A stretch of 64,000 nt of DNA from Caldilineaceae bacterium. GTDB taxonomy: Bacteria; Chloroflexota; Anaerolineae; Caldilineales; Caldilineaceae. Both the position numbers and the translations under genes were made by a program. The notes under the pieces were generated by a model. It saw nothing but the letters and a program-made list of their open reading frames with translations. It did not search any database and was not told where the DNA came from. The stretch lies in the NCBI GenBank assembly GCA_022842065.1, contig JALHQH010000024.1, positions 62,001 through 126,000 of the forward strand, given 5' to 3'. This document shows positions 54,309-64,000 of this stretch, piece after piece (position 1 is the stretch's first letter; every line of letters starts with the position of its first letter).

Positions 54309-54337
54309 TTGACAATCGCGTGTAGATATGCTATATT
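54309..54337 (+). promoter_or_regulatory. Strong sigma70-type promoter of the Rieske/cytochrome b/c operon
   Basis: An exact TTGACA (54309-54314), a 17-base spacer and TATATT (54332-54337, five of six) give the best promoter match in the window. Transcription would begin near 54344, with a leader of about 140 bases before the Rieske ATG. Confidence 0.75.
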
Positions 54338-54486
54338 CCGCTCTACAGATCCAGTTTTATTACAATTTATTGGTATAGATAGACTGCAGTCGTTCACGGA
54401 TTAGCAAAGCCAACCGAATTAGCAGAACCGTTCGGCTGCAAAGATGATGGTAGATCGGCAGTAAAGCCAAAGGAGTCCAGAGCAAG

Positions 54487-55305
54487 ATGGCGACAATTTC
54501 TGATGGGAATGGCGATGAACGCCAACAGCGTATCGCCGAACTGAAACGCAAAATGCAAGAGAATGCAAGTCGTGTCAAAGCCGAACAAGCCGCCAAAGAA
54601 GCAGGTGGTGAGCAAGCGGCAAAAGCGGTTGCCGTGACCGCAGCAGCAGTAGCCCAACCAGTTGCGGCGAGTGCGCCCGCAACGGCCGTGGTAGCAGCGC
54701 CCGTTTCGGCGGGCAATGGTGCGGCCGCAGTGGCTGCCCCCAAACCGGCACCAGCCGCGGCCCCCAAACCAGCCGCGGCCAAACCAGCCGCGGCCCCCAA
54801 GGCGGAAGAGGCGGAAACAGCCGGCAGCGCAGGCGTTTCGCGGCGCGAGTTCCTCACTTATGCTTGGGGCGCAGCATTGGGCCTTCTAACGGTGGAAACC
54901 GCGTTGATGAGTTACTTTTTTATGTATCCGCGCTTTAGAGCGGGTGAGTTTGGTGGTAGATTCTTCTTGCCCCTCACAGATGTCCCCGCGTTGGAAGCAG
55001 CGCCCAAGGGTGAAACAGCAGGCAAGTTTTGGTTGGTTAATACCGAAGAAGGCCCCAAAGCAATTTATATGGTCTGCACACATTTGGGTTGTCTCTACAA
55101 ATGGGAACCGTCCAACAACCGCTTTGAGTGTCCGTGTCATGGCTCCAAATTTAGCAAAGATGGCTTTTATATTGAAGGCCCCGCCCCGCGTTCACTCGAC
55201 ACTTTTGCCCTAACGGAAGAGAACGGACAGATCATCGTTGACACCGGGCGAAAAGCAGTTGGCCCCCCGGCCGCTGAATCGCCAGCCCGCATAACTGTCT
55301 CGTAA
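54487..55305 (+). CDS. Rieske [2Fe-2S] iron-sulfur protein with long Ala/Pro-rich N-terminal extension
   Basis: A 272-residue protein. Residues 1-30 are charged and helical ([20 protein letters not shown]), 30-115 are Ala/Val/Pro/Lys-rich with repeated AAPKPA units, then [17 protein letters not shown] (a twin-arginine-like export motif and anchor helix, about 119-150) leads to the Rieske domain. The cluster ligands are CTHLGC near residue 198 and CPCHGS near 217, giving the normal two Cys and two His. The N-terminal extension of about 115 residues is unusual for Rieske proteins and would stay in the cytoplasm. It starts the operon for a bc-type complex with cytochrome b and a di-haem cytochrome c. 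AAAGGAG precedes the ATG. Confidence 0.93.
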   Translation: MATISDGNGDERQQRIAELKRKMQENASRVKAEQAAKEAGGEQAAKAVAVTAAAVAQPVAASAPATAVVAAPVSAGNGAAAVAAPKPAPAAAPKPAAAKPAAAPKAEEAETAGSAGVSRREFLTYAWGAALGLLTVETALMSYFFMYPRFRAGEFGGRFFLPLTDVPALEAAPKGETAGKFWLVNTEEGPKAIYMVCTHLGCLYKWEPSNNRFECPCHGSKFSKDGFYIEGPAPRSLDTFALTEENGQIIVDTGRKAVGPPAAESPARITVS

Positions 55306-55423
55306 GCAGGCAAGGGCGGTGCAACCTGTAACGTCTTAGGGTCTTGTTCTATCGTACCTGCACCTTATAACAGGTACAACGCAATCGGTACTTCCAATGT
55401 GTACTCTGAGGAGAGAGAGCTGA

Positions 55424-57124
55424 ATGGCTGTCCAACCTGAAGTCAAAAACAAGAGTCTGATCAGCACTGTATTGGATGTTGCGGATGATACCTTCACCCG
55501 CATCACGGCTGGTATCAGTGCCGGCGAATTTCGGCGCATGTTGCGCGGTGACCCGCCGGGACGTCCTAACCCCCGGCTCAAGCCCCATGCTGAGGCTTTT
55601 CTACTGCATATCAAGCCGACGTATTATCACGAAAGTGTCACCCGTTTTACCCATACCTTTCGCTTGGGTCTTTTATCAACTTACCTTTTTTTCCTTGAGA
55701 CCATTACCGGCATCTATCTGATGATTTGGTATGCGCCCTCACCCGAGCGCGCCTATGTAGACATGATCCGGCTCTTGAGTGGTGTGCCTTTTGGTCAATT
55801 TATGCGTGACATGCACCGCCTTGGGGCAGAAGCGATGGTGGCCATTGTCACGGCCCACATGGTGCGTACGTATCTGACCGGCAGTTATAAAGCACCCAGG
55901 CAATTCACCTGGTTTACCGGGGTCATTCTGCTGGTGTTGACGCTTTTCCTTAGCTTTTCGGGCTATTTATTGCCGTGGGATCAATTGGCCTTCTGGGCTG
56001 TAACTATCGGTACCTCGATGGCCGAAGCGGTGCCGCCGCAAGTTGTCGGTGAGACGGTCAATATGTTGGCGCGTGGTGCCCCTGATATTAGCGCAAATGG
56101 GCTTTTGCGCTTTTATCTGCTTCATGTGCTCTTCTTGCCCTTGATCTTGATTCTTTTCTTCTTCGTTCACTATTACAAGGTAGTCCACTTTGGCATTAGT
56201 CTGCCCGCCAATGAAGAAGAAGTCGGCCAAGATACGGCGAACAAAGTACCAGCTGACCGCCGTGTCTACTTCCTGCCGGATGTGTTCCTGGATGAGGCGA
56301 GCTTCCTGATTGGCTTTACCGCCATCTTAACACTGGTTGTGGTTTTCTTCTTCCAGGCACCGCTGGAGTCAATTGCCAATCCGCAATCAACGCCCATGCA
56401 CACGGTAGCGCCTTGGTACTTCTATTGGCTACAAGGGTTACTCAAGATTGCGGACAAGATGATTGCTGGTGTGATTCTACCTGGCGTCTTGCTTGTGTTG
56501 TTAATGTTGATCCCCTACCTGGATCCAAATCCAAGCCGCCGGGTACGTGATCGCAAAATTGCGATTATCAGCGGCATCGTGGCCGGCGTTGTCATGATCA
56601 TCTGGAGTTGGATGGGTACCCCCCAATACGCCGTGCAGGGTGCACCTGCCGTCGAAGTTGTGCAAGAGCTCATGCCCGAAGAAGGGGCCGGCCATGTGCG
56701 TGAGATGGGGTACAAACATCTGCCGATTGGCTCTTACATTACTCTGACCACAGAAGAGATGGAAAAGCGACTAGGGGCTGAAGAGACGCAACGCCTGCTG
56801 GATCGCGGTGTAATTCCGCTGGAGCTGTTAGATGAGTCGGACGCAGAGTTTACCGAGCTGATCCACGAATATGAAGAAGGGATCTTCACTTGGGGCGAAC
56901 GGGTGACTGACTTTAATCAGGCCTATGGTCTGTTGAATATTACACAGGAGCAACCGGCGCTCAAGCGGATTAATTGGCAGCTCTTCTGGCTGTCCAATGA
57001 AGGTAGTAATGAAAATTTTGATCGCAACTTCTGGCTACATGAAGATTCACTCTACTGGGAACAGTATGGGCGTAAGGATCTAAGCTTCATGTCGGCTGAT
57101 GAAGCAGGCAACGAAGAGGAATAG
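55424..57124 (+). CDS. Cytochrome b of a bc-type complex, with C-terminal extension
   Basis: A 566-residue membrane protein. Four haem-ligand histidines are visible: [19 protein letters not shown] near 129 and 144, and [20 protein letters not shown] near 235 and 249. [18 protein letters not shown] near 185 is the conserved PWD region. The segment [18 protein letters not shown] near 330 corresponds to the start of the subunit IV part (usually PEWY), here APWYF. After about residue 420 an acidic soluble extension of about 145 residues follows ([15 protein letters not shown], then a region rich in Glu/Asp). The enzyme oxidises quinol and passes electrons to cytochrome c. GAGGAG precedes the ATG; a small hairpin (55354-55377) lies in the 118-base gap after the Rieske gene. 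Confidence 0.92.
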   Translation: MAVQPEVKNKSLISTVLDVADDTFTRITAGISAGEFRRMLRGDPPGRPNPRLKPHAEAFLLHIKPTYYHESVTRFTHTFRLGLLSTYLFFLETITGIYLMIWYAPSPERAYVDMIRLLSGVPFGQFMRDMHRLGAEAMVAIVTAHMVRTYLTGSYKAPRQFTWFTGVILLVLTLFLSFSGYLLPWDQLAFWAVTIGTSMAEAVPPQVVGETVNMLARGAPDISANGLLRFYLLHVLFLPLILILFFFVHYYKVVHFGISLPANEEEVGQDTANKVPADRRVYFLPDVFLDEASFLIGFTAILTLVVVFFFQAPLESIANPQSTPMHTVAPWYFYWLQGLLKIADKMIAGVILPGVLLVLLMLIPYLDPNPSRRVRDRKIAIISGIVAGVVMIIWSWMGTPQYAVQGAPAVEVVQELMPEEGAGHVREMGYKHLPIGSYITLTTEEMEKRLGAEETQRLLDRGVIPLELLDESDAEFTELIHEYEEGIFTWGERVTDFNQAYGLLNITQEQPALKRINWQLFWLSNEGSNENFDRNFWLHEDSLYWEQYGRKDLSFMSADEAGNEEE

Positions 57125-57131
57125 ACCGTCC

Positions 57132-58085
57132 ATGCGTAAACCGTGGTATCACATTCTCTATATTCGCTCACCGATTTTGAAGATCCTGTTGGGCATCGTG
57201 GGTGTCATGGCGTCAGTGGTGCTGGTGCTTGCTCAGTTTGCCATGGAGGAGCCACGCATGGCAGCGCAGGCAGCTAACTGGGAAGGGCGCAGCATTGAAA
57301 AAGGGGCGGATCTCTTTGCCAACAACTGTGCCAACTGTCACGGCCCAGATGGCAAAGGATTGCCGGGTGTTGCACCTGCGCTGCAAAGCAAGTACTTTTT
57401 TACCCAGCGCACCGCCGATTTGAGTTGGAGTGGCAGTCTGGCCGATTATGTGGAACTGACACTGATTTCAGGCCGCCCCAGCAAAGTGGACAGTCAATGG
57501 GCACAAATGATGCCGACTTGGAGTAGTCGGGTTGGTGGTCCCATGCGCGATGATCAGATTGAACAGCTTACGGTCTTTGTGGTGAACTGGGAAGCAGCTG
57601 CGTTAGAGCAGACAGCAGAAGAAGATCCGTGGCAGTGTTTCCAAGGTGCGCCAACTAGACCCATCGCGGGTAGCGAGCCAGAGGTGATAGGCATCAAGAC
57701 CTGTGCAGCCGATGGCACAGCTACCCTCCCTGGTGAACCAGTTGTGGCTGCGATACCAGAGGCAGAAACGACTGGTCCACGCGAGCCACAACTGCTCTTT
57801 GCGGCTATGGCCTGTGCCGGCTGTCATGATCTAAGCCAGGAACAGACAGAGACCAATCGCGGGCCCGTCGGGCCCTATATAGCCAATCTCCACTTGACGG
57901 CTGCAGATAGAGTAGCAGGCCAGGATGCCGCGACCTATGTCTACAACAGCATTGTGAATCCAAATGAGTTCGTCAATCCCGGCTATGTCGCAGGGATTAT
58001 GCCGCAGAACTTTAGCGAGCAGATGAGCGAAGAAGAGATTCAGGGGCTGGTGGCCTGGTTGCTTGATCCTAACCGTCCGCAATAA
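57132..58085 (+). CDS. Di-haem, membrane-anchored cytochrome c
   Basis: A 317-residue protein starting at 57132, seven bases after the cytochrome b stop; an in-frame start at 57099 would overlap that gene and is less likely. A membrane helix (about 14-38) anchors it. The first cytochrome c domain has [12 protein letters not shown] near residue 65, with [13 protein letters not shown] holding a likely Met ligand; the second has CAGCHDLSQ near residue 226, with [16 protein letters not shown] as the Met region. Tandem c-type domains of this type often replace cytochrome c1 in bc complexes of Gram-positive and Chloroflexota lineages. It is the third gene of the operon, followed by two hairpins. 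Confidence 0.92.
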   Translation: MRKPWYHILYIRSPILKILLGIVGVMASVVLVLAQFAMEEPRMAAQAANWEGRSIEKGADLFANNCANCHGPDGKGLPGVAPALQSKYFFTQRTADLSWSGSLADYVELTLISGRPSKVDSQWAQMMPTWSSRVGGPMRDDQIEQLTVFVVNWEAAALEQTAEEDPWQCFQGAPTRPIAGSEPEVIGIKTCAADGTATLPGEPVVAAIPEAETTGPREPQLLFAAMACAGCHDLSQEQTETNRGPVGPYIANLHLTAADRVAGQDAATYVYNSIVNPNEFVNPGYVAGIMPQNFSEQMSEEEIQGLVAWLLDPNRPQ

Positions 58086-58096
58086 GGCTTAAATGC

Positions 58097-58138
58097 TTAA
58101 CAATTGTCAATTGAGAAGGGTTAATTGACAATCGTTAA
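58097..58138. repeat. 16-bp inverted repeat after the cytochrome c gene
   Basis: TTAACAATTGTCAATT (58097-58112) pairs with AATTGACAATCGTTAA (58123-58138) with one mismatch, around a 10-base loop. It lies 12 bases after the stop; a true intrinsic terminator follows 55 bases further on. Confidence 0.7.
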
Positions 58139-58193
58139 TGTAGAACGGCGGCCCATATCACATTCGGGCCGGCTAAAAAATTTCGTGATAACC

Positions 58194-58227
58194 AAGAAGC
58201 GCCCACGATTGTTGGGCGCTTCTTTTT
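58194..58227 (+). terminator. Intrinsic terminator of the bc-complex operon
   Basis: AAGAAGCGCCCA (58194-58205) pairs exactly with TGGGCGCTTCTT (58213-58224), seven-base loop CGATTGT, followed by T-rich sequence. It is a textbook Rho-independent terminator and the clearest in the window. The -35 box of the next gene overlaps its T-run. Confidence 0.92.
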
Positions 58228-58254
58228 GTCGAAAAATCCGGCAAATGCTATAAT
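58226..58254 (+). promoter_or_regulatory. Candidate promoter for the membrane-protein/smc pair
   Basis: TTGTCG (58226-58231), 17-base spacer, perfect TATAAT (58249-58254). Transcription would start near 58261, about 44 bases before the next ATG. The -35 box overlaps the end of the preceding terminator. Confidence 0.6.
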
Positions 58255-58304
58255 CACTAGGTTTGCGCCGCTGTCAATCATGCACAGAGTATCTTTAATC
58301 AACC

Positions 58305-59030
58305 ATGGCTCAACCTTATAGCATTGCTCGTGATCCGCTTTTTTTCATCACTGTTGCCTTTTTTGCCCTGTTGACAACCGGTCTGCCGGCTATCATCGGG
58401 CAACCGTTTTTTATGCCCTTGAGCCAGACAATTGTGCTCTTCATCTTTTTGATCATTCCCTTGCGACAGCGCTTGTTACGCCAAGCACTGCTGGTCATGG
58501 CACTTTGGTATGTCGTACAAGCCCTCACCATGTTGCTGCTAACCCTCTTTTTTGCCCAATATGTGCAACATGCCTTTGCGGACGGTTTTAACTACAGTAT
58601 GAACTATGCGGAGTGGTTCTATAACGTGCCGGATGCCCTCCGCCCCGACAGTTTTGCCGCCCAACCGGTGGGACGGGTGGTGGAATTATTAGGTGTCCTG
58701 CTGGGCAGCTTGGTGAGTGGCGGCTTAGTCGGCATCTGGTTTTTGGTACGAGCGCTAAACTTGACGATGTTCAGCATGGGTGGACTCATGGTGATGATGG
58801 AAAATGACAGTGCGATGATCACCGCCATACCGCTTTGGGGTATCTTGCGGACCCTTGGTTATGCCGGGGCAGTCGTCTTACTCGCCGAACCACTCTTAAC
58901 GAGCAACTGGCAACCCCTTTACTACTGGCGCAATCGGCGGCGCTTGCTCCTACTTTCAACGGCGCTGCTGCTCACAGGCTTGCTGCTGGAATTCATCCTG
59001 CCAGATTTCTGGCGCACGCTGCTGCGGTAA
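58305..59030 (+). CDS. Polytopic membrane protein of unknown function, upstream of smc
   Basis: A 241-residue protein with about six predicted helices (for example about 11-31, 40-55, 60-85, 125-150, 175-195 and 215-232). No catalytic motif is seen; a loop with [21 protein letters not shown] lies between helices three and four. I do not recognise its family. There is no ribosome site before its ATG, although the Met fits the protein pattern. Its stop is five bases before smc, so both are probably in one transcript. Confidence 0.7.
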   Translation: MAQPYSIARDPLFFITVAFFALLTTGLPAIIGQPFFMPLSQTIVLFIFLIIPLRQRLLRQALLVMALWYVVQALTMLLLTLFFAQYVQHAFADGFNYSMNYAEWFYNVPDALRPDSFAAQPVGRVVELLGVLLGSLVSGGLVGIWFLVRALNLTMFSMGGLMVMMENDSAMITAIPLWGILRTLGYAGAVVLLAEPLLTSNWQPLYYWRNRRRLLLLSTALLLTGLLLEFILPDFWRTLLR

Positions 59031-59035
59031 AAGCC

Positions 59036-62000
59036 ATGTTTATTAAACGCGTCGTTGCGCAAGGCTTCAAGACCTTCGCCAAACGCACCGAATTTATCTT
59101 TGAAACCGGCATTACAGCGGTCGTGGGGCCAAACGGTAGTGGCAAGAGTAACATCGTTGATGCCGTGCGCTGGTGTCTGGGCGAACAGAGCTTCAGCCTG
59201 CTGCGCTCTAAAAAGACCAGTGATGTGATCTTCTCCGGCAGTGACAAACGCGCGCGCTTGGGGATGGCAGAGGTGACGCTAACCCTTGACAACAGTCAGG
59301 GCCAAGTCCCGTTAGCCTTTACCGAGATCGAGATTACCCGCCGCGCCTACCGCGATGGCGACAACGAATATCTGCTTAATGGCAAACGGGTGCGCCTGCA
59401 AGATATCACCGATCTCTTAGCCCACACGGGGCTAAGTAAACGCACCTATGCGGTGATCGGCCAGGGGTTGATCGACCGTGTGCTCAATCTGGCCCCAGAA
59501 GAGCGGCGGACCCTTTTTGAAGAGGCGGCCGGCATTACTGGTTATCAACATAAACGTACTACGACCCTCAACCGGCTGGCAGCAACACAACAAAATTTAA
59601 CGCGTGTACACGATATCCTCGCCGAACTGACACCCCGCCTCAAGTATCTGCATCGGCAGGCCGAAAGAGCGCGCGAATATGAACGGATCGCCGCGGATCT
59701 ACGCAGCATGTTACGCGATTGGTATGGCTATCGCTGGCATACCACGCTCAGAACCCTGGAAGAGCAAGGCCGCGTCGAAGCAGATTTACGCAACATTGTG
59801 ACCAAACGACAGCAAGCGCTGACCCTCATTGAGACTGGCTTGGCAACGGGACGGACCGAGCAGGCGGCTCTGCGTAGTCAATTAGCAGATTTGCAGCAGA
59901 TCAGCACCATCCGCCAGCAGGCCATGGCACAGAGCAGCCGCGAAATCGCCGTGGCCAATGAACGGCTGCATCAATTACAAACGCGATATGCCGAGGCGGA
60001 ACAAGAACTTGCAACCTTGCACGCAGAGCGGCAAACATTGGACGAACGATCAACCGAATTGGTGGCAGCCCGCGCCGCAGCACAAGCGTTAGTCACCGAA
60101 CGCCAGGCCGCTGTCAGTGCAGCCCAAGGTGCAGTTGACGCCCGTCAACAAGAGCGGACCGTGTTGCAGCAAGAAGTGGATCGTGCCCGGCGGTCCTTAC
60201 AACAACAGCAAACCCAGCGCATTGAAGTGACTAGCCGTCAGCGCCAGTACAGCGAGCGTATTGCCGCCACCGAGCAGGAGCTTGACAAACAACGTGCCGT
60301 CCAGGCCGAAGCCGCCGCTGAGGCCACCAAAGCTGTCGAGACGTTAGCACGTGTGGAAGGGGAACTCAGCAGCCTCGAAGCGACACTCGCCACCACCCGC
60401 ACCAAGCTCACGACCCTCCAGGCAACGCTCCGCCAACGCCAAAGCGAGTTAGAAACCGCGGCCACGGTGCGGCAAAGTGCCGTGCGTGTGGTTGATCGTT
60501 TACAGACGCGCCTTGATTTGCTAAAGCGTCTTCACGACGAAGGAGCAGGCTATGCCAGCGGGGTCCGTGCCGTACTCCAGGCCGGCAGCGGGCGCGATGC
60601 AGCGCGTTTACAGGGCATCTTGGGGGCAGTTGCCAGCTTGATCCAGGTCCCGGCACAGCTTGACAAGGCCATCGAAACCGCATTGGGCGGTGCGCTACAG
60701 AATATTGTCACGACCAGTTGGGCGGAAACCCAGGCAGCCATCGACTTCTTGAAACAAAACGGACGCGGCCGGGCCACCTTCCTACCCTTGGATCGGCTGC
60801 ATGTGCCTTCGGCTATTTCAGCGCCCCGTGCACCAGGGCTGCTTGGCAATGCGGCTGATCTAGTAACCTATGAGCCGCGCGCCGCCGATGCCATCCTCCA
60901 GTTGCTCAACCGCGTCTGGATTGGTGAGGATCTGCCTGCCGGACGCCGGGCCCTCGACAACTATCGCAATTCCTTACGGCCCACGCTGGTGACGCTCGAC
61001 GGCGAGATCATTCGCCCCGGTGGCGCAGTCACTGGTGGCAACGATGCCAACCGCCGCGATGATTCGATCCTGGCCCGCGAGCGTGAATTACGTGAGTTGC
61101 CCGCGCAGGTGGCTACGGCAGAAGCACAGTTGCAAGCCGAACAAAACCGTTATGCCGAATTGCAGCAACTGATTGTGGGGATCCGCCAGGAAGTGAGCGC
61201 GACGGAATTGCAGCTCGGCGAATTGGTGCGCCAGGAACGACAGCTACAACAAAATGTGGAAGGATTACGCCGCCAATTGGATCGGGCCCAACAGAGCTTA
61301 CGTTGGCATGACCAACAGCAGGCTGAACGCACTGCATTACTGACGACCTTAACTAACGAACGCGCAGCGCTCACTGCACAGTTCCAGACGATCCAAACGG
61401 CTGAAAGCACAGCACAAGCCCAATTGACCACCGCAGAGAGCGCGGTGGAACAAGCTGGGACCAATGAGTTACTCCAGGCATTAGCCGATCTGCGCGGTGC
61501 TGCGGCAGAAGCACAAGCCCACTTGCGCAATCAGCAGACGTTAATTGAAACACAAGAGCGTAACTTACAACGACTTGCCCAACAGTCGCAGGCGCGCCAA
61601 GAACAAACAGCGCGGCTGCAGGCCGAGATCACAGCATTGCAGGAACGACTCGCTGAGTTGACCACCGTCGAAGCCCAATTGCGCAGCCAGATCGATCTGT
61701 TACGTACACAAATTGAGCCGCTCGAGCACAAACTACAGCAGATCGACCAGACACAGAGCCATAGTGAAGAAAAATTGCGGGCAACGCAACAGGCGTTACG
61801 CAAAGATGAGAGCAACTGGAACAATGCCCGTCTACAGTTACAGCGCACAGAAGATGCTCTTCATCAACTGCAGCATGAGATCGAACAAGATCTGGGTTTG
61901 GTATTGGTCGAGCAGAGTGATAGCCTCGCCTATCAACCCCCCTTACCGTGGGATGCAGTGGTGGAGCAACTACCGGTGCTCGAGAGCGTGCCCGAAGGCT

Positions 62001-62722
62001 TTGCTGAAGAGGTGCGCGAGACACGCGCCAGGCTCGGCCGGCTCACCAATGTCAACCCTGAGGCCCTGCGTGAATATGAGGAAGCGGCCGAACGCCAGCT
62101 TTTTCTTGCCAACCAGTCTGCGGATCTGGAAGGGGCAATTGCGGATATGCGGCGGGTGATCAAGGAATTGGATCTTTTAATGGAGAGTGCGCTGCAACGC
62201 ACCTTTGCCGCGGTTGCCGAACAGTTTGTGCACTTTTTCCAGCGTCTCTTCAATGGCGGTACAGCCCAATTGGTGCTGACCACCCCAGAAGATATCACCA
62301 ATACGGGGATTGAAATTATCGCGCGCCCGCCCGGTAAACGGCCTCAGAGCCTGGCCCTGCTTTCGGGTGGCGAACGGACCTTGGCCGCTTGTGCGTTGAT
62401 CTTTGCCATCTTACGCGTCAGCCCTACCCCCTTTTGTGTGCTGGATGAAGTGGATGCGGCGCTGGATGAAGCGAATGTGGATCGCTTCCGGCTGACGGTT
62501 GAATCACTGAGTGACAACACCCAATTCATCATTGTCACGCATAACCGGCGGACCCTGGAAGGGGCGAGCGCGATCTATGGGGTAACGATGGGTAACGACG
62601 GCATCAGTCGCGTGATCAGCCTGCGACTGGATGGTGATCAGATCGTCCACCGCAATGCCGATGAACGCCAGCCCCAGGATGCAGCCGAACTACAAAAGAT
62701 TGAGGAACTGGTGAAGATGTAG
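59036..62722 (+). CDS. smc: Chromosome segregation ATPase SMC
   Basis: The 1228-residue protein starts at 59036 ([17 protein letters not shown]), the canonical SMC N-terminus; the frame is open 67 codons further upstream but that overlaps the preceding gene. Walker A is [18 protein letters not shown] near residue 32. Two long coiled coils, about 165-500 and 680-1010, flank a hinge (about 510-670; [15 protein letters not shown] and [13 protein letters not shown]). At the C-terminus are the signature [20 protein letters not shown] and Walker [17 protein letters not shown] near 1130. It forms a dimer that organises and segregates the chromosome with ScpA/ScpB. Its end converges with rnc over a 32-bp palindrome. 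Confidence 0.97.
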   Translation: MFIKRVVAQGFKTFAKRTEFIFETGITAVVGPNGSGKSNIVDAVRWCLGEQSFSLLRSKKTSDVIFSGSDKRARLGMAEVTLTLDNSQGQVPLAFTEIEITRRAYRDGDNEYLLNGKRVRLQDITDLLAHTGLSKRTYAVIGQGLIDRVLNLAPEERRTLFEEAAGITGYQHKRTTTLNRLAATQQNLTRVHDILAELTPRLKYLHRQAERAREYERIAADLRSMLRDWYGYRWHTTLRTLEEQGRVEADLRNIVTKRQQALTLIETGLATGRTEQAALRSQLADLQQISTIRQQAMAQSSREIAVANERLHQLQTRYAEAEQELATLHAERQTLDERSTELVAARAAAQALVTERQAAVSAAQGAVDARQQERTVLQQEVDRARRSLQQQQTQRIEVTSRQRQYSERIAATEQELDKQRAVQAEAAAEATKAVETLARVEGELSSLEATLATTRTKLTTLQATLRQRQSELETAATVRQSAVRVVDRLQTRLDLLKRLHDEGAGYASGVRAVLQAGSGRDAARLQGILGAVASLIQVPAQLDKAIETALGGALQNIVTTSWAETQAAIDFLKQNGRGRATFLPLDRLHVPSAISAPRAPGLLGNAADLVTYEPRAADAILQLLNRVWIGEDLPAGRRALDNYRNSLRPTLVTLDGEIIRPGGAVTGGNDANRRDDSILARERELRELPAQVATAEAQLQAEQNRYAELQQLIVGIRQEVSATELQLGELVRQERQLQQNVEGLRRQLDRAQQSLRWHDQQQAERTALLTTLTNERAALTAQFQTIQTAESTAQAQLTTAESAVEQAGTNELLQALADLRGAAAEAQAHLRNQQTLIETQERNLQRLAQQSQARQEQTARLQAEITALQERLAELTTVEAQLRSQIDLLRTQIEPLEHKLQQIDQTQSHSEEKLRATQQALRKDESNWNNARLQLQRTEDALHQLQHEIEQDLGLVLVEQSDSLAYQPPLPWDAVVEQLPVLESVPEGFAEEVRETRARLGRLTNVNPEALREYEEAAERQLFLANQSADLEGAIADMRRVIKELDLLMESALQRTFAAVAEQFVHFFQRLFNGGTAQLVLTTPEDITNTGIEIIARPPGKRPQSLALLSGGERTLAACALIFAILRVSPTPFCVLDEVDAALDEANVDRFRLTVESLSDNTQFIIVTHNRRTLEGASAIYGVTMGNDGISRVISLRLDGDQIVHRNADERQPQDAAELQKIEELVKM

Positions 62723-62728
62723 TGCTTT

Positions 62729-62800
62729 TATCCTCGCGGTCGTCATCAATTAACATTTTTCCAGGAATAAAAATGTTAATTGATGACGACCGCGAGGATA
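62729..62800. terminator. 32-bp perfect inverted repeat between convergent smc and rnc
   Basis: Arms 62729-62760 and 62769-62800 are perfectly complementary over 32 bases, with the eight-base loop CCAGGAAT. The top of the stem is A/T-rich (AACATTTTT and complement). It sits seven bases after the smc stop and 20 bases past the end of rnc, so it can end both transcripts. Confidence 0.75.
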
Positions 62801-62820
62801 GTGTGCAGGGCTGCCCAATT

Positions 62821-63654
62821 TTATGTAGTGGCTTCAGCCGTACCGGCTGGCAAAGAGGCATCATCGGCCGGCTTTTCGCGCAGGGACGAGGCAGCATCAG
62901 ACTTTTCAATATTGAAACGTACTTCCAGTTCTGGGTTAGGAATGTACTCAGGGGCAGGCAGCCCAAGGCTGTGCAAGGCCATCGCCGCCGCCGCTTGGGT
63001 CGCTTCCGCTTTGCTGCGCCCCTTGCCCACCCCATAGATCTTGCCTTTGATCATCACTTGCATCACAAAGACACGATCATGATCAGGCCCGTGGCTCTCC
63101 GCTTCTTTATAGCGGGGTGTGGACTTTAGCTCCCGTTGCACCCACTCCTGGATCCGGCTTTTGGCATCCTTATCAAGGGCCGAGCCTTCAATAACCATCA
63201 ATTCGTAATTGACGATCGGCAAGAGGAAATCGCGTACAGCTTGCACCCCTTGATCAAGATAAAGGGCACCAACTAGCGCTTCGAAGACGGCACAAAGGGT
63301 GGCCTGGCGGGTGCGCCCCCCGCTCTCTTCTTCGCCATTGCCCAGCCAAAGATACTCACCCAGACGCAGATTTTCGGCCAGGCGCGCAAGCGTCTCGCGC
63401 TTCACCAGCGCGGCGCGCAAATTTGTCAAGGGGCCTTCTTGATAGGTGGGGAAGCGGGCATAGAGCGTTTCGCTGACCACGAAGCCGAGCACCGAATCGC
63501 CCAGAAATTCCAGCCGCTCATTATCAGCTAGATCAGTCTCTTCCATCACTTCATTGAGGTAGCTACGGTGAATAAAGGCACGCTGTAACAGTACCAGATC
63601 AAGAAACTTCACACTTAGCGTGCTCTGTAATTTGGCGATTTCCGCACCTACCAT
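62821..63654 (-). CDS. rnc: Ribonuclease III
   Basis: A 277-residue RNase III. The catalytic domain covers about residues 1-165: NERLEFLGDSVLGFVVSETL near 43 is the signature with the metal-binding Glu and Asp, and AVFEALVGALYLDQG near 121 gives the second acidic pair. A double-stranded RNA-binding domain follows (about 165-240; RIQEWVQRELKSTPRYK, GVGKGRSKAEATQAAAAMAL). The last 35 residues form an unconserved, acidic tail not present in shorter family members. It cuts double-stranded RNA in rRNA processing and in structured messages, so the long hairpins in this region are potential substrates. It is leftward, convergent with smc; a GAGGGGG ribosome site precedes the ATG. Confidence 0.96.
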   Translation of the reverse strand: MVGAEIAKLQSTLSVKFLDLVLLQRAFIHRSYLNEVMEETDLADNERLEFLGDSVLGFVVSETLYARFPTYQEGPLTNLRAALVKRETLARLAENLRLGEYLWLGNGEEESGGRTRQATLCAVFEALVGALYLDQGVQAVRDFLLPIVNYELMVIEGSALDKDAKSRIQEWVQRELKSTPRYKEAESHGPDHDRVFVMQVMIKGKIYGVGKGRSKAEATQAAAAMALHSLGLPAPEYIPNPELEVRFNIEKSDAASSLREKPADDASLPAGTAEATT

Positions 63655-63692
63655 TCGATAGCCCCCTCTTCTCTGCTTAACTTAGTTTATTT

Positions 63693-63767
63693 TAGGACTT
63701 ATGCAGCTACCAGTTGCTTCGCGCCCAATAGGCTCCCGCTCAGCCGCCGGTAGCTGCATAAGTCCTA
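63693..63767. repeat. 19-bp perfect inverted repeat between rnc and thrC
   Basis: TAGGACTTATGCAGCTACC (63693-63711) pairs perfectly with 63749-63767; the loop of 37 bases is GC-rich. It lies in the 181-base gap between two leftward genes, starting 39 bases upstream of the rnc ATG and ending 69 bases past the thrC stop. No U-tract is present. Confidence 0.75.
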
Positions 63768-63835
63768 TATTTGTAATAGGTGACTGACACGCAATGAGTG
63801 ATCCCCACTAACTGGTGCCTGACATACCGTGGGAG

Positions 63836-64000
63836 TTAAATGCGCGGGGGGTTCTTTAGGCCATGCCCCGTCAACACAGCCACCACCCGCTCGTCAGCGC
63901 CAAAGCGATCGGCCAGTTTCTGAATGGCAATGGCCACGGTGGCACTGGTTGGCTCGACAAAAATGCCACGCTCGGCTAGTTGGCGATGCACCGTCAAGAC
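63836..64000 (-). CDS. thrC: Threonine synthase, C-terminal part (cut by window edge)
   Basis: Fifty-four codons and a TAA stop (63836-63838) are present in the frame that reads in from the right edge. They encode LTVHRQLAERGIFVEPTSAT, then AIQKLADRFGADERVVA and VLTGHGLKNPPRI. EPTSAT and LTGHGLK(N/D)P are hallmarks of the C-terminus of threonine synthase, a pyridoxal-phosphate enzyme that converts O-phosphohomoserine to threonine. The active-site lysine lies outside the window. Confidence 0.88.
   Translation of the reverse strand, partial: VLTVHRQLAERGIFVEPTSATVAIAIQKLADRFGADERVVAVLTGHGLKNPPRI

Larger units (their letters stand above)
53844..54486. other. 643-base divergent gene-free region between DedA-like and Rieske genes
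   Basis: It contains three 15-base direct repeats (53881-53925), a nested palindrome (53982-54069) and the strong rightward promoter at 54309-54337, each listed separately. The AT-rich segment 54070-54300 shows nothing recognisable. The leader from about 54344 to 54486 holds the ribosome site AAAGGAG near 54470. Confidence 0.55.

Noticed and set aside
58835..59035. N-terminal extension of SMC starting at 58835
   Set aside because: It overlaps the preceding membrane-protein gene, and SMC proteins begin at the MFIKRV-type start at 59036.
63770..63835. Fragment resembling GGTGACTG/ACTGGTGCC repeats, also partly at 14108
   Set aside because: Only a few bases are shared; the match is too short to call a repeat family.

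Overview
This 64 kb window is a continuous stretch of bacterial chromosome, probably from a Chloroflexota bacterium of the Anaerolineae/Caldilineae/Ardenticatenia type. That placement is inferred from gene content and protein style: multi-domain lipoprotein-like and Pro/Thr-linked surface proteins, a cysteine-patterned cytoplasmic domain ahead of a single membrane helix, a fused CrtYc/Yd-type lycopene cyclase next to a CruF-like enzyme, and a Rieske/cytochrome b/cytochrome c operon. No rRNA, tRNA, CRISPR array, transposase or prophage gene was found. Both ends cut through genes: a Uma2-family nuclease on the left and threonine synthase on the right.

Layout. 1-4 kb: a leftward operon of two S41 carboxyl-terminal processing proteases and smpB. 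4-8.5 kb: a GalU-like nucleotidyltransferase and a 1136-residue fusion of a GHMP-type sugar kinase with a UDP-sugar pyrophosphorylase-like domain. 8.7-15 kb: a membrane protein, then a signalling block of a REC-histidine kinase, a PAS/GAF histidine kinase and a NarL-type regulator. 15-21 kb: the conserved prkA / DUF444 / spoVR trio, with spoVR interrupted by a 401-residue intein. 21.7-26.7 kb: a VIT/von Willebrand A protein and a GT39-like membrane glycosyltransferase. 26.9-39.3 kb: a block of very large solute-binding proteins with no permease or ATPase, comprising four OpuAC-type modules in one chain, a PstS-like protein whose halves are in swapped order, and four SBP_bac_3 modules fused to an FGE-sulfatase fold, together with a di-haem cytochrome c peroxidase and a cupredoxin. 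39.5-44.5 kb: an oxidoreductase and carotenoid genes. 44.6-47.9 kb: a tRNA nucleotidyltransferase and a membrane-anchored surface protein. 48-53 kb: two CNNM/CorC-type CBS proteins coupled to a small regulatory operon. 54.5-58 kb: the bc-type complex. 58-64 kb: smc, rnc and the end of thrC.

The most unusual features are the permease-free poly-solute-binding-protein region, the apparent circular permutation in the PstS-like protein, the SpoVR intein with an embedded LacI-like helix-turn-helix, the kinase/pyrophosphorylase fusion, and a series of long, often nested, mostly perfect inverted repeats in the gaps between genes. The repeats share architecture but not sequence.

How the genes work together. 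The prkA/DUF444/spoVR trio is a conserved stress and starvation module. Rieske, cytochrome b and di-haem cytochrome c form one electron-transfer complex behind a strong promoter. The three carotenoid genes form one pathway segment. The large binding proteins flank a single divergent control region and may form one surface capture or sensing system. All functions are read from sequence patterns; no database search was run.
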